From positions 1 through 47,567 of the forward strand of contig JAQGIE010000056.1 of NCBI GenBank assembly GCA_028291365.1: a stretch of 47,567 nucleotides of DNA, in the 5' to 3' direction. The stretch comes from Rhodospirillales bacterium. GTDB taxonomy: Bacteria > Pseudomonadota > Alphaproteobacteria > BOG-932 > Roseiterribacteraceae. This document shows positions 1 through 8,170 of the stretch, one piece after another. The notes beneath the pieces are model-generated. The model saw nothing but the letters and a program-made list of their open reading frames with translations, was not told the origin of the DNA and ran no database searches. Made by a program: the position numbers and the translations under genes. Within the stretch, counting starts at the first letter, position 1, and every line of letters starts with the position of its first letter.

Positions 1-1322
1 GTGAGGCCGCCGGGAATGATGCGGATGTCGCGCCCGACCAGAACGAACGGACGCAGATCGACATGTCGCGGCGCAATGCCGCTTTCGACGAAGCACGGCA
101 CGGTCGACAAGGCCAAGGTGGGCTGCGCGACGTAATCGTCGGGCCGCGCCTTGATCAGCGCGCTGAATCGGTCGCGTTGGGCCGCGGTCGAGTGCGGCCC
201 GATCAACATGCCGTAGCCGCCCGAACCGCGTGCCTCCTTGACGACGAGTTCGTCGAGCCGGTCGAGCACGTAGGCGCGATCGTCGTCGCGGCCGCATAGA
301 TAGGTCGGCACGTTCTGCAGCAGCGGCTCTTCGCCGAGATAGAAACGGATCATCTCGGGCACGTAGGGATAGACCGCCTTGTCATCGGCGATGCCGGTGC
401 CGATCGCGTTGGCGATGGTGACGGCGCCCGACCGATAGGCCGCAAACAGGCCGGCGACGCCCAGCATCGACTCCGGCTTGAACGACAGCGGATCGAGATA
501 GTCGTCGTCGATGCGGCGATAGATGACGTCGACGCGCTTGGGCCCCTCGGTCGTCCGCATCCAGACCAGCCCGTCATCGACGAACAGGTCGGCACCTTCG
601 ACCAGCTCGACCCCCATCTCGTCGGCGAGGAAGGAATGTTCGTAATAGGCGCTGTTGAGCGGACCGGGCGTCAGCAGCACCACGGTCGGATCGGCACGGC
701 AGGCGGGCGGTGCCGACGATTTGAGCGTCTCGAGCAGTTCTTCGGGATAGCGCGCCACCGGCGCGATGCGATGCGACGATACCAGGTCGGGAAACAGCCG
801 CAGCATCGCTTCGCGATTTTCGAGCATGTAGGAGACGCCCGACGGCGTGCGGCAATTGTCCTCCAGCACGTAGAAATGATCGGCGTCGACGCGCACCACG
901 TCGATGCCCGCGACATGCGTCCAGGCACCGGCGGCGGGCTTCATGCCCTGCATCTCGGGGCGCCAGCTTTCGTTCTTGAACACCAGCGCTTCGGGCACCT
1001 TGCCCGCGCGCAGGATTTCGCCGGCGCCGTAAATGTCGGCGAGAAAGGCGTTGAGCGCGCGCACGCGCTGGGTCAGGCCGCGCGACAGGCGTGTCCATTC
1101 TTCCGCCGCCAGCACGCGGGGAATGAGATCGAAGGGGATCAGTCGCTCGGGATCGCCGCCTTCGCCATAGACCGCGAAGGTGATGCCGATGCGCCGGAAC
1201 AGAAGCTCGGCCTCGCGGCGCTTGACGTCGAGCGCTTCGGCCGGAAGCGCATCGAGCCAGGCCCGGATTTGTTCATAGGGCGGCCGGACCCCGCCATTTC
1301 CGGTCATTTCATCGAAGATCAC
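1..1322 (-). CDS. Circularly permuted ATP-grasp enzyme (COG2308-like), 3' end outside window
   Basis: An open frame runs from a GTG at 1322 off the left edge of the window (about 440 codons visible). The N-terminus VIFDEMTGNGGVRPPYEQIR matches the FDEM...RPHY opening of circularly permuted type-2 ATP-grasp proteins. Further family signatures follow in order: GIDVVRVDADHFYVLEDN, LLTPGPLNSAYYEH, DVIYRRIDDDYLDPL, VVKEARGSGGYGM and APRHVDLRPFVLVG. These enzymes are predicted to form amide or peptide bonds using ATP and are usually encoded next to an alpha-E domain protein and a transglutaminase; those neighbours would lie beyond the left edge. An ATG six codons downstream (1307) is a weaker start because the FDEM motif would be lost. 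The substrate is unknown. Family assignment is firm; function is inferred from the family. Confidence 0.88.
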   Translation of the reverse strand, partial: MIFDEMTGNGGVRPPYEQIRAWLDALPAEALDVKRREAELLFRRIGITFAVYGEGGDPERLIPFDLIPRVLAAEEWTRLSRGLTQRVRALNAFLADIYGAGEILRAGKVPEALVFKNESWRPEMQGMKPAAGAWTHVAGIDVVRVDADHFYVLEDNCRTPSGVSYMLENREAMLRLFPDLVSSHRIAPVARYPEELLETLKSSAPPACRADPTVVLLTPGPLNSAYYEHSFLADEMGVELVEGADLFVDDGLVWMRTTEGPKRVDVIYRRIDDDYLDPLSFKPESMLGVAGLFAAYRSGAVTIANAIGTGIADDKAVYPYVPEMIRFYLGEEPLLQNVPTYLCGRDDDRAYVLDRLDELVVKEARGSGGYGMLIGPHSTAAQRDRFSALIKARPDDYVAQPTLALSTVPCFVESGIAPRHVDLRPFVLVGRDIRIIPGGL

Positions 1323-1503
1323 GGCCGACAACCTAGCAGCAAGTGCGGCAGCGCGGTCGAGATCCCGTACTGCGCCCAGTTCACCGGCCTGATGCCTATC
1401 GGCTGGGCAGCGTTTTGCGCGCAAGGCGGGCAGGGCGAGGGCCCTTGCTGCGCGGCGGCCCGCACCTCAACTTGGCGCCGCTCACCCAGCCAGGAGACTT
1501 CCG

Positions 1504-1905
1504 ATGCGTCCGCTCGCGCTTGTTCTCGCGGTTTCCATGTTCGCCGTTCCGGCGCTGGCCCAGACAGCACCGACGCCCGCACCCGCGGGCGACGGCAAGA
1601 TCCTGCTCACGGTCTTCCTCAAGCACGACCAGTCGATGAATCTCGACGAGATCAACGACAAGCTGCTTCGCCAAGGCTATTACGAAAAATTCCCGCCCGC
1701 GGGCGTGGAAATCGACAGCTGGTACGTGGTGATGGGAATCGGGCAGGTCGTGACGCTCCGGCTGCCGCCGGAGAAATTGCGCGATGTGAACCGCATCCTC
1801 GAAGAGACGGCCTGGGGTGCCTATCGCACCGAATTCTTCCCCGCCTACGACTACAAGAAGATCGCCGAGCAGCAGAAGACGCAGATGCTGCAGAAGAAGA
1901 AATAG
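1504..1905 (+). CDS. Small secreted protein of unknown function (133 aa)
   Basis: The protein opens with a clear Sec signal peptide (MRPLALVLAVSMFAVPALA, cleavage after ALA near residue 19), followed by a Pro/Ala-rich linker and a compact domain of about 100 residues containing LLTVFLKHDQSMNLDEIND, VEIDSWYVVMGIGQVVTL and RILEETAWGAYRTEFFPAYDY. It ends in a Lys/Gln-rich tail (QQKTQMLQKKK). A good ribosome binding site (caggaga) lies a few bases before the ATG. I do not recognise the domain; the beta/alpha pattern suggests a small alpha/beta periplasmic domain. It is divergent from the ATP-grasp gene and stands alone. Confidence 0.8.
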   Translation: MRPLALVLAVSMFAVPALAQTAPTPAPAGDGKILLTVFLKHDQSMNLDEINDKLLRQGYYEKFPPAGVEIDSWYVVMGIGQVVTLRLPPEKLRDVNRILEETAWGAYRTEFFPAYDYKKIAEQQKTQMLQKKK

Positions 1906-2036
1906 GCGCTGCAGCCGTCAAAACTCAAAGAGGGGGTACTTCGCTTAGCCGGACAGAAGTGGGCCAAGCCCGTGCATGACGAACTCTTTTGAACCTTCTC
2001 TCCTACGCGCGGTTCCTCACCGCAGAGGAGCCCCGC

Positions 2037-2183
2037 ATGATCGAAGGACGCAAGCGCCGCATCCTGGAACGCGAAGTTGAACGCCGTGCGCGCGAACTCG
2101 CCGACCTGCGCGAGCGGATGGGCGAAACTCAGCGCGACGGCAACCAGACTTCCAGCGTGCCCGGTCGCGGCTTGGGTTCGTAA
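2037..2183 (+). CDS. Possible small Arg/Glu-rich helical protein (48 aa)
   Basis: An ATG at 2037 has a strong Shine-Dalgarno sequence (gaggag) six bases upstream and opens a 48-codon frame. The first 30 residues are almost entirely Arg, Glu and Leu with heptad-like spacing (RRILEREVERRARELADLRERM), so the peptide would be one long charged helix or coiled coil. The 3' end overlaps the end of the opposite-strand AAA ATPase gene by about 55 bases. Third-position GC is high. No homologue is known to me; it could be a spurious frame in GC-rich DNA. Confidence 0.4.
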   Translation: MIEGRKRRILEREVERRARELADLRERMGETQRDGNQTSSVPGRGLGS

Positions 2184-3640
2184 TAGCGCATCGGCAGCAA
2201 CTCGCTGCGCGGCGCCAGCCCGGCCTGACGCACGAACGCGTCGACTTCGCGTTCCAGCGCCTGGCTGCGCGCGCGGTCGCCGTCAAAGAAGTAGCGCACG
2301 CTCGCCTGGTTGATGCGCAGATCGACCGGGCGCAGTTCGGCGATCGGGAAACCGTGCGTGCGCAGCCGTTCGGCGATGGCCTGCGCCGCCTGTTCGCCGG
2401 CCGCGTCGTCGCGCCGGTAATGTACGAAAACGCGCTGCGGTCCCGCCGGCTCGGGCGGCGGCGTACTCGTGCCGCTGCCGCCGAGCGGCGCCGCGGGCGG
2501 GGGCACCGGCAGCGAGGCGGGCATGATCGCCTGCGGCGCGGGCTGCATCTTTTGCGGCGCGGCCTGGGTTGGCGGACGCGCCGCATCGGCTTCGGTGGCG
2601 GCCGGCATCGTCGCGGAAGCGACCTGTCGCGATTCCGTCGCATCCGACGCGCGCGCCGCGAGCACCAGCGCCGCACCGACGACGAAACTGGCGGCGGCCA
2701 CGGCGACGAGCACCGGCGCGCTGACCCGGGGTCCGGTTGGTCGCGCCGCTTCCGGCCAGACACGTTGCGCAATCAGCGGCCGCGCTTCGCGCCGTTGCGG
2801 CGGCGGCTCGTCCGGTTCCTCCATCGAAGCGGCCAGGGCGAGCGCGGTCTCGAGCATGGCCGGGTCGAGCGGCTCGAGCGGGGCGGGTTCGGCCTTGGTT
2901 GGGTGCGCCGTGGTCGGCTCGACCGTCGTGGGTTCGATCCGCGGCGGGTCGACCATGGCGGCGGGCGGCGCCACCGCTTCGTCGCGTTCAGGATCGGCGG
3001 CGAGCAGGGCAGCGTGTTCTTCGATCGCCTGGCGCGCATGAATCGCGGCGACCTTGTCTGCTTCATCCAGGCTGGCCGCGAACAGCGCGCGCCCGGCCAG
3101 CGCGTCGAGCACGCGCGGCACGCGGGCGGCGGCGTTGCCCAGCCGCGTCACCGCAGCCTCGTCGAACAGGTCCAGCGGCAGGTCGGCCGCGCGCAGCCGG
3201 TGCTGCACATACGGTCCGACCTCATCCGCTTCGAGCGGCGTCAACGTGACCTGCACCGTGTCGTCGGTCCGGCCCGGGTCGGCGAGACCAGCGACAATCA
3301 GGCGCGTCCCGTGCGGACGGGCGAGCAGCGATGCGCGCGTCGTTGCATCGAGCCGGTCGATCTCGTCGACCAGTAGCGTCGCAGCGTGGGGTGCAACGGT
3401 GGCGGGCGGTTGCAGCCAGGCGATCTCGCCGGCCGGCGCCACGTCGCGCGCGATCTGCGCCAGCAGCGCGCTCTTGCCGACGCCGGCCGGGCCGATGACG
3501 GCGATGCGGGTGACGCCGCGCGCCAGCGACGCGGTGGCGTCGGCGCGCGCGCGTTCGAACGCGGCGGAGGGAAAGGGCGAAGACGAAGCGGCCCGCGGCC
3601 GAAACGGATCGCGCGCAGCAGCAACGGCAGTACGACTCAT
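2129..3640 (-). CDS. Membrane-anchored AAA ATPase with C-terminal LytR_C-like domain
   Basis: From the ATG at 3640 the protein has about 503 residues. An N-terminal ATPase domain carries Walker A (GPAGVGKSALL) and Walker B (TLLVDEIDRLD) and resembles ExeA/MshM-type ATPases. It is followed by a Pro/Thr/Glu-rich linker, one transmembrane segment (APVLVAVAAASFVVGAALVL) and a Pro-rich stretch. The C-terminal domain of about 100 residues (QRVFVHYRRDD, GFPIAELRPVDLRI, VRYFFDGDRA, LEVWLPSR) resembles LytR_C-type sequences. The likely topology is cytoplasmic ATPase and periplasmic C-terminus, a layout seen in proteins that couple ATP use to envelope or peptidoglycan binding. An upstream in-frame TTG at 3742 directly abuts a Zur-like box, so the ATG at 3640 is preferred although its Shine-Dalgarno sequence is weak. 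Divergent from the zinc-binding protein gene. Confidence 0.8.
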   Translation of the reverse strand: MSRTAVAAARDPFRPRAASSSPFPSAAFERARADATASLARGVTRIAVIGPAGVGKSALLAQIARDVAPAGEIAWLQPPATVAPHAATLLVDEIDRLDATTRASLLARPHGTRLIVAGLADPGRTDDTVQVTLTPLEADEVGPYVQHRLRAADLPLDLFDEAAVTRLGNAAARVPRVLDALAGRALFAASLDEADKVAAIHARQAIEEHAALLAADPERDEAVAPPAAMVDPPRIEPTTVEPTTAHPTKAEPAPLEPLDPAMLETALALAASMEEPDEPPPQRREARPLIAQRVWPEAARPTGPRVSAPVLVAVAAASFVVGAALVLAARASDATESRQVASATMPAATEADAARPPTQAAPQKMQPAPQAIMPASLPVPPPAAPLGGSGTSTPPPEPAGPQRVFVHYRRDDAAGEQAAQAIAERLRTHGFPIAELRPVDLRINQASVRYFFDGDRARSQALEREVDAFVRQAGLAPRSELLPMRYYEPKPRPGTLEVWLPSR

Positions 3641-3742
3641 CGCCCAGTAATCGAACACGGAAGTGTCAGGTTCCGGCCGCTGCCGTGACTTTTCAGGGGC
3701 AGGCCTTCCGGGCCGCGCTGGCGCCGGCTTTCCTGTCGGCAA

Positions 3743-3755
3743 GTTATACTATAAC
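3743..3755. promoter_or_regulatory. Zur-like box upstream of the zinc-binding protein gene
   Basis: GTTATACTATAAC is a perfect 13-base inverted repeat with one central base. It matches the GTTATA-N-TATAAC core of zinc uptake regulator sites known from alphaproteobacteria. It lies 22 bases before the znuA-like start and in the divergent region shared with the AAA ATPase gene, so it could repress one or both. Confidence 0.75.
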
Positions 3756-3777
3756 GATGCGTGAATCCGGAGGGTTC

Positions 3778-4629
3778 ATGCGCATTTTCTCCTGTCTCGT
3801 GCTCGCACTGGCGATCGCCGCCTCTGCGAACGCGGCTCCGCTCAAGCTGGTCGCCAGCTTCACGGTGTTGGCCGATCTGGCACGTCAGGTCGGTGGCGAC
3901 GAGGTCGAAGTCACGTCGCTGGTCGGGCCCGACGTCGACGCGCATGGGTTCGAACCCCGCCCAGGCGATGCGCGGCTGTTGGCCGGCGCCGACCTGTTCG
4001 TCGTCAACGGGCTGGGGTTCGACCCGTGGAGCGCCAAGCTCGCCAGATCGTCGGGTTTCGCCGGCGCGATGGTCGTCGCCAGCAACGGCGCCGACCTGCT
4101 CGGCTCGGATCCGCATGCATGGCAGTCGGTCGGCAATGCGCGCATGTACGCCAAGAACATTGCCGACGCGATCGCAGCCAGACTGCCGGCGCGCGCCGAC
4201 GCGATCCGGGCGCGCGCCGCGCGCTACGATGCCACGCTCGTCGCGCTTGACGGGAACATCCGCGCGCAACTCGCCCCGATCCCGCCCGAGCGGCGCGTGC
4301 TGATCACCAATCACGAGGCGTTCGACTATTTCGCCAAGGCCTATGGTCTGACGATGCTGGCGGCGCAGGGATTCTCGACCGAAAGCGAGCCGTCGGCCAA
4401 GGCGGTCGCAAACCTGATCCGCGAAATCAAGGCCCGCAAGGTGACCGCGGTGTTCCTCGAAACCATGTCGAACCAGCAGCTGATGCAACGGGTGGCGCGC
4501 GATACGGGCGTCGCAGTCGGCGGCGCGCTATATGCCGACGCATTGTCGAAGCCGGACGGTCCGGCCGCGACCTATGTCGACATGATGCGCACCAACGCGC
4601 GCACCATCGCCACGGCGCTCGCGAAGTAA
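3778..4629 (+). CDS. znuA: Zinc/manganese ABC transporter substrate-binding protein
   Basis: A 283-residue cluster A-I metal-binding lipocalin-unrelated periplasmic protein with a Sec signal peptide (MRIFSCLVLALAIAASANA). Metal ligands expected for the family are present: His56 (DAHGFEP), His113 (DPHAW), His179 (TNHEAFDYF) and Asp254 (LYADAL). The His-rich loop typical of many ZnuA proteins is missing, so the sequence alone does not separate zinc from manganese. The Zur-like box upstream and the His-rich tail of the partner ATPase favour zinc. The ATG at 3778 is chosen because it gives a clean signal peptide and is preceded by ggaggg; an in-frame ATG at 3757 is less likely. The gene converges on the permease gene, with only 7 bases between stop codons. 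Confidence 0.9.
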   Translation: MRIFSCLVLALAIAASANAAPLKLVASFTVLADLARQVGGDEVEVTSLVGPDVDAHGFEPRPGDARLLAGADLFVVNGLGFDPWSAKLARSSGFAGAMVVASNGADLLGSDPHAWQSVGNARMYAKNIADAIAARLPARADAIRARAARYDATLVALDGNIRAQLAPIPPERRVLITNHEAFDYFAKAYGLTMLAAQGFSTESEPSAKAVANLIREIKARKVTAVFLETMSNQQLMQRVARDTGVAVGGALYADALSKPDGPAATYVDMMRTNARTIATALAK

Positions 4630-4636
4630 CGCGGCG

Positions 4637-5479
4637 TTACCGCGTCGCGAAAAGCCGCCGGTTCGATCGCAGTCCCAGCGACGTGACATAGAGCGCCCCG
4701 GCTGCGAGCACGATGCTGGGCCCGCTCGGCAGATCGAACGCATAGGAGGCGATCAGGCCGGCATAGGACGAGAGCAGGGCGAGCCCGGTGGCCAATGCGA
4801 CCGTGCCGGACAGCGACCGTGCCCAAAGCCGCGCCGTCGCGGGCGGCAGGATCAGCAGGCCGACCGACAGGACCGTGCCCAGCGCCTGAAACCCGGCCAC
4901 GAGATTGAGCACCAGCAGCACCAGGAACAGCGTGTGCGCGATGGTGGCGCCGCCGCGCGCGCGCAGGAAATCGGGATCGACGGTCGACACGACCAGCGCG
5001 CGCCAGCACGCGGCGAGCACCAGCAAGGTGAGGCTCGAGACGGCTGCGATCAGCAGCAACGCGGTGTCATCGATCGCAAGCAGGCTGCCGAACAGCACGT
5101 GGACGAGATCGAGATTGCTGCCCGCCGTGCTGAGGATCGCGACGCCGCTGGCAATGGCAAGAATGTAGAGCGCAGCGAAGCTCGCATCTTCCTGGATCGG
5201 CGTGCTGCGCGTGATGAAGCCGGCGGCGACGGCGATGCACAGGCCGGCGACCAGCCCGCCGAACCCCATCCAGCTCAACGAGAAACCCGCGAACAGGAAG
5301 GCGACCGCCGCGCCCGGCAGCACCGCGTGACTCATCACGTCGGCGACCAGGCTGAGCCGGCGCAGCTGCAACAGCGTGCCCAGCGGGCCCGCTGCGAGCG
5401 ACAGCGCCAGCGCCGCGACGAGTCCGCGTCGCATGAAGCCGAATTCGACGAACGGCGCCCACAGATCGTCAACGTTCAC
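4637..5479 (-). CDS. znuB: Zinc/manganese ABC transporter permease
   Basis: A 280-residue polytopic membrane protein with about eight hydrophobic segments and the ABC-3 family signatures RRLSLVADVMSHAVLPGAA near the N-terminus, DDTALLLIAAV in the middle and VGLLILPPATARLWA towards the end. It forms the membrane channel for the metal released by the binding protein. It lies 12 bases downstream of the ATPase gene, so the two are co-transcribed on the - strand, while the binding protein is on the other strand. Confidence 0.9.
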   Translation of the reverse strand: MNVDDLWAPFVEFGFMRRGLVAALALSLAAGPLGTLLQLRRLSLVADVMSHAVLPGAAVAFLFAGFSLSWMGFGGLVAGLCIAVAAGFITRSTPIQEDASFAALYILAIASGVAILSTAGSNLDLVHVLFGSLLAIDDTALLLIAAVSSLTLLVLAACWRALVVSTVDPDFLRARGGATIAHTLFLVLLVLNLVAGFQALGTVLSVGLLILPPATARLWARSLSGTVALATGLALLSSYAGLIASYAFDLPSGPSIVLAAGALYVTSLGLRSNRRLFATR

Positions 5480-5491
5480 GATCGTCGATCC

Positions 5492-6217
5492 TCATGGATG
5501 CACGTGCAGATGCGGTTCGGCGTGCTGATGTTCGGCGGTGGCGAAGGCGAACGCGCTGGCGACCAGCTGCGGCGTCAGCACTTCGTCGGTGGCGCCCCAG
5601 GCAAGCGGACGGCCCGCCACCACCAAAGTCTGCGGGAAGTATTCGCGCACTTCGCCCAGATCGTGCAGCGCCGCGATGATTGTGCGGCCTTGCGTGCGCC
5701 ATTCCGCGAACAAGGCGGCGAGCTGCGCACTGGTGGCCGCATCCATGGCGGTGAAAGGCTCGTCGAGCAGCACGATCTCGGCTTCGTCCAGCAGCAGCCG
5801 CGCGAACAGCGCGCGCTGCAACTGTCCCGCCGACAACGCATCGATGCGGCGGCGGGCGACGGCGGCAAGGCCGACCGTGGCGAGCGCGTCGTCGATCCGG
5901 CCGCGGCGCGCACGGTCGATGGCGCCGAACCAGCCGGTCTCGCGCCACAGGCCGAACGAAACCAGGTCCGACACGGTGATCGGCACGTTGCGATCGACCG
6001 CGCTTTGCTGCGGCAGGTAGGCCATGCGCGCGCCATTGGTATGCACGTAGCCGGCGCAGGGCTTGACCACGCCCGCGATGGCCTTGAGCAAGGTGCTCTT
6101 GCCGCCGCCGTTGGGGCCGACCACGGCGAGCGAGGTGCCGTTGGCGATGGTGCCCTCGACGTCGCTCAACGCGACGAGGTCGCCATAGCGGACGCAGAGT
6201 TGATGGATTTCGATCAT
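5492..6217 (-). CDS. znuC: Zinc/manganese ABC transporter ATP-binding protein
   Basis: A 241-residue ABC ATPase with Walker A (GPNGGGKSTLL), Q-loop region (YLPQQSAVDRNVPITV), signature LSAGQLQRALFARLL, Walker B (EIVLLDEPFTAMD) and the H-loop (AALHDLGEV). The signature motif reads LSAGQ rather than LSGGQ. The C-terminus ends in a short His-rich tail (EHQHAEPHLHVHP), consistent with metal sensing or delivery. The start codon overlaps the stop of the preceding 34-codon frame (ATGA), indicating translational coupling. The substrate is assigned from the neighbouring binding protein and permease. Confidence 0.9.
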   Translation of the reverse strand: MIEIHQLCVRYGDLVALSDVEGTIANGTSLAVVGPNGGGKSTLLKAIAGVVKPCAGYVHTNGARMAYLPQQSAVDRNVPITVSDLVSFGLWRETGWFGAIDRARRGRIDDALATVGLAAVARRRIDALSAGQLQRALFARLLLDEAEIVLLDEPFTAMDAATSAQLAALFAEWRTQGRTIIAALHDLGEVREYFPQTLVVAGRPLAWGATDEVLTPQLVASAFAFATAEHQHAEPHLHVHP

Positions 6218-6318
6218 GCGGCCGACAGTGCCCAGACGACGGCGAGCGCCAGCGGCACCAGCACGACCAGAACGGCAAGCGCGCGGCGCGGTGCCGACCA
6301 GGCGATCCAGCTACTCAT
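6214..6318 (-). CDS. 34-residue membrane peptide heading the zinc importer operon
   Basis: An ATG at 6318 opens a 34-codon frame, MSSWIAWSAPRRALAVLVVL followed by VPLALAVVWALSAA, with a TGA that overlaps the ATG of the ATPase gene by 4 bases. It predicts a short N-terminal segment with two Arg residues and one transmembrane helix of about 20 residues. It lies between the Zur-like box (6348-6360) and znuC, so it would be the first translated frame of the operon. The Shine-Dalgarno sequence is weak. It could be a small subunit of the importer or a leader peptide that couples translation; no family is known to me. Confidence 0.5.
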   Translation of the reverse strand: MSSWIAWSAPRRALAVLVVLVPLALAVVWALSAA

Positions 6319-6347
6319 GTACACACGTCTCGATCCGTGAAAAGCGC

Positions 6348-6360
6348 GTGACATTATAAC
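6348..6360. promoter_or_regulatory. Imperfect Zur-like box upstream of the znuC-znuB operon
   Basis: On the - strand the sequence reads GTTATAATGTCAC. The left half GTTATA equals that of the perfect box at 3743-3755; the right half matches at 4 of 6 positions. It sits 30 bases before the 34-residue frame and 130 bases before znuC, in the short gap after the amidase gene. Two such boxes before the two halves of one importer make Zur control likely. Confidence 0.6.
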
Positions 6361-6388
6361 AGAATGCGGTGACCCGCCAGCGAGGGCT

Positions 6389-8170
6389 TCAGACCAGCTT
6401 CGGCCGTTCGCTCGCCACGCCCAGTTCGCGTTCCAGCGCCCGGCCGACCGTGATCAGCGTGCCTTCCTCGAACAGGGGCGCCCACAGGCTGATCGCGTGC
6501 GGCACGCGGAATTTCGCCGCCGCCGGATCGTTGTTGGGCGGATCGAGCGCGGTCGGCCGCGACGCCAGCTCGCGAAAGCCGGCGCGCAAGGCAAGGCAGG
6601 GATGGCCGGTGAAGTTGGTGATCAACAACATCGAGCCCGCATAGTTGGGGCCGATCATCGCGTCGACGTTCTGGAACACGCCGTCCATCATCTCCATCGC
6701 GCGGCGGCGGAAGCGCTGGCTCTGCACATAGTCGACGCCGCTGATGAAGCGCGCACGGCGCCAGTTGTTCGGCCAGTTGCCGTTGCCCTGCGCGCGCATG
6801 GTGCGGTCTTTGTGGTCGAGCGTGATCTTCTCGAAGGCGGTGGCGGCTTCGACCTCGAGCTGAGTCAGCAGCACGTTCCAGGGCTGGTCGGGAATCGTGA
6901 TCTCGACCATCTTGGCGCCGAGCCGCCTGGCCGCGTCGAGCGCGGCGCGATCGATTTCGGTTGCGTCCTTCTCGAACAGGGCCGGCACGTAGCCGATCTT
7001 GAGGTCGCGCAAATCGCGCGTTGCGTCGAGCTCGAGCCCCCAGCCGATGCTCGAGGCATCTTCGTCGTCGTGGCCGTTGATCACCGAGAGAACCAGACCG
7101 GTGTCGTCGACGCTGCGCGCGATGGCGCCGATCTTGTCGAGCGACCAGCACAGCGCCATGCAGCCGGTGCGCGACACGCGGCCGAAGGTGGGACGCAGCC
7201 CGACCGTGCCGCAGCGATGCGATGGGCTGACGATCGAGCCCAGCGTCTCGGTGCCGATGCCGAACGAGGCGAGTCCCGCAGCCACCGCGCTGGCACTGCC
7301 GGCCGACGAACCGCTCGATCCTTCCTGCCGGTTCCACGGGTTGCGCGTGATGCCGCCGAACCAGATCTCGCCGTTGGCGAACTCGCCGAGCGTCGTCTTC
7401 CCCAGCAAGACGGCGCCGGCGTCGCGCAGCTTGACCGCTACAGTCGCGTCGCGCGTTGCGACGCGATCCTGGAACGGCACGGCGCCCCAGCTCGTCTTGA
7501 TGCCGGCAGTGTCGGCGAGATCCTTCAGCACATAGGGCAGGCCGTGCAGCGGCCCCCGCGCGCGGCCGGTCTTGCGCTCGCGATCGGCGGTCGCCGCCTG
7601 TTCGCGGGCCAGGTCGGCGGTGACGCTGACGAAGCATTCGAGCATCGGCGCGAATTTCGCGATGCGTGCGAGATAGAGTTCGGTGAGTCTGGCGCTGGTG
7701 ATGTCGCCGCGCTGAAGCCACGCCGCCTGCATGCGCGCCGACGCGAACGCGATCGACTCTTCGTCGTCAGGCAGTTTGGCGACGGCCTCGTCCGGCAGCC
7801 GCACGACATTGCGCTGCGTCCGGTAGACGCGCCCGGGCAGGCGCGGATCGAATACCAACGCCGGGGCGAGGTCGTTCGACGGATCGAGCGTGCGCAACCG
7901 GCGGGACCGTTCGAGCTGGTCGTCGATCGAGCTCAGCAATTGCGCGCGCTCGGCGTCGGAATAGTCGACCTGCGCCAGTCGCGAGGCGCCTCTGAGATCG
8001 GCGTCGGTGAGGCCCGACTTGTTGGGCGGCGGCACGGGGGCCGCCTGCGGTGCGATTTTCTCCGGTCCGGCCGCGAACGCCGCGGCGAGTGGCGCGTTTG
8101 CGGCGGTTGCGACGGCAGCCGCGAGCAGGGCCCGCCGGCTGGGCCCGGGATTGTCGTGTTGAATGGCCAT
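6389..8170 (-). CDS. Tat-exported amidase-signature enzyme
   Basis: A 593-residue protein with an N-terminal twin-arginine signal (SRRALLAAAVATAANAPLAAA) followed by an amidase-signature domain. The Ser-cisSer-Lys triad region is visible: Lys in GLPYVLKDLADTAG and the Gly/Ser-rich EGSSGSSAGSASAVAAGLA with GTETLGSIVSPSHRCG after it. These enzymes hydrolyse amides or, as GatA, transfer ammonia; an exported member cannot be GatA and more likely degrades amides or small peptides in the periplasm. The region before the signature (residues about 40-150) is longer than in minimal amidases. An AGGA sequence lies just upstream of the ATG. The gene is upstream of, and in the same direction as, the zinc operon, but the Zur-like box between them suggests separate control. 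Confidence 0.88.
   Translation of the reverse strand: MAIQHDNPGPSRRALLAAAVATAANAPLAAAFAAGPEKIAPQAAPVPPPNKSGLTDADLRGASRLAQVDYSDAERAQLLSSIDDQLERSRRLRTLDPSNDLAPALVFDPRLPGRVYRTQRNVVRLPDEAVAKLPDDEESIAFASARMQAAWLQRGDITSARLTELYLARIAKFAPMLECFVSVTADLAREQAATADRERKTGRARGPLHGLPYVLKDLADTAGIKTSWGAVPFQDRVATRDATVAVKLRDAGAVLLGKTTLGEFANGEIWFGGITRNPWNRQEGSSGSSAGSASAVAAGLASFGIGTETLGSIVSPSHRCGTVGLRPTFGRVSRTGCMALCWSLDKIGAIARSVDDTGLVLSVINGHDDEDASSIGWGLELDATRDLRDLKIGYVPALFEKDATEIDRAALDAARRLGAKMVEITIPDQPWNVLLTQLEVEAATAFEKITLDHKDRTMRAQGNGNWPNNWRRARFISGVDYVQSQRFRRRAMEMMDGVFQNVDAMIGPNYAGSMLLITNFTGHPCLALRAGFRELASRPTALDPPNNDPAAAKFRVPHAISLWAPLFEEGTLITVGRALERELGVASERPKLV

Noticed and set aside
636-1979. 447-codon + strand open frame opposite the ATP-grasp gene
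   Set aside because: The - strand frame carries the conserved ATP-grasp motifs; the + frame is Arg/Gly/Gln-rich and also runs over the small secreted protein gene in a different frame.
4934-6340. 468-codon + strand open frame across the znuB/znuC region
   Set aside because: It runs antisense through two genes with complete ABC transporter motifs.
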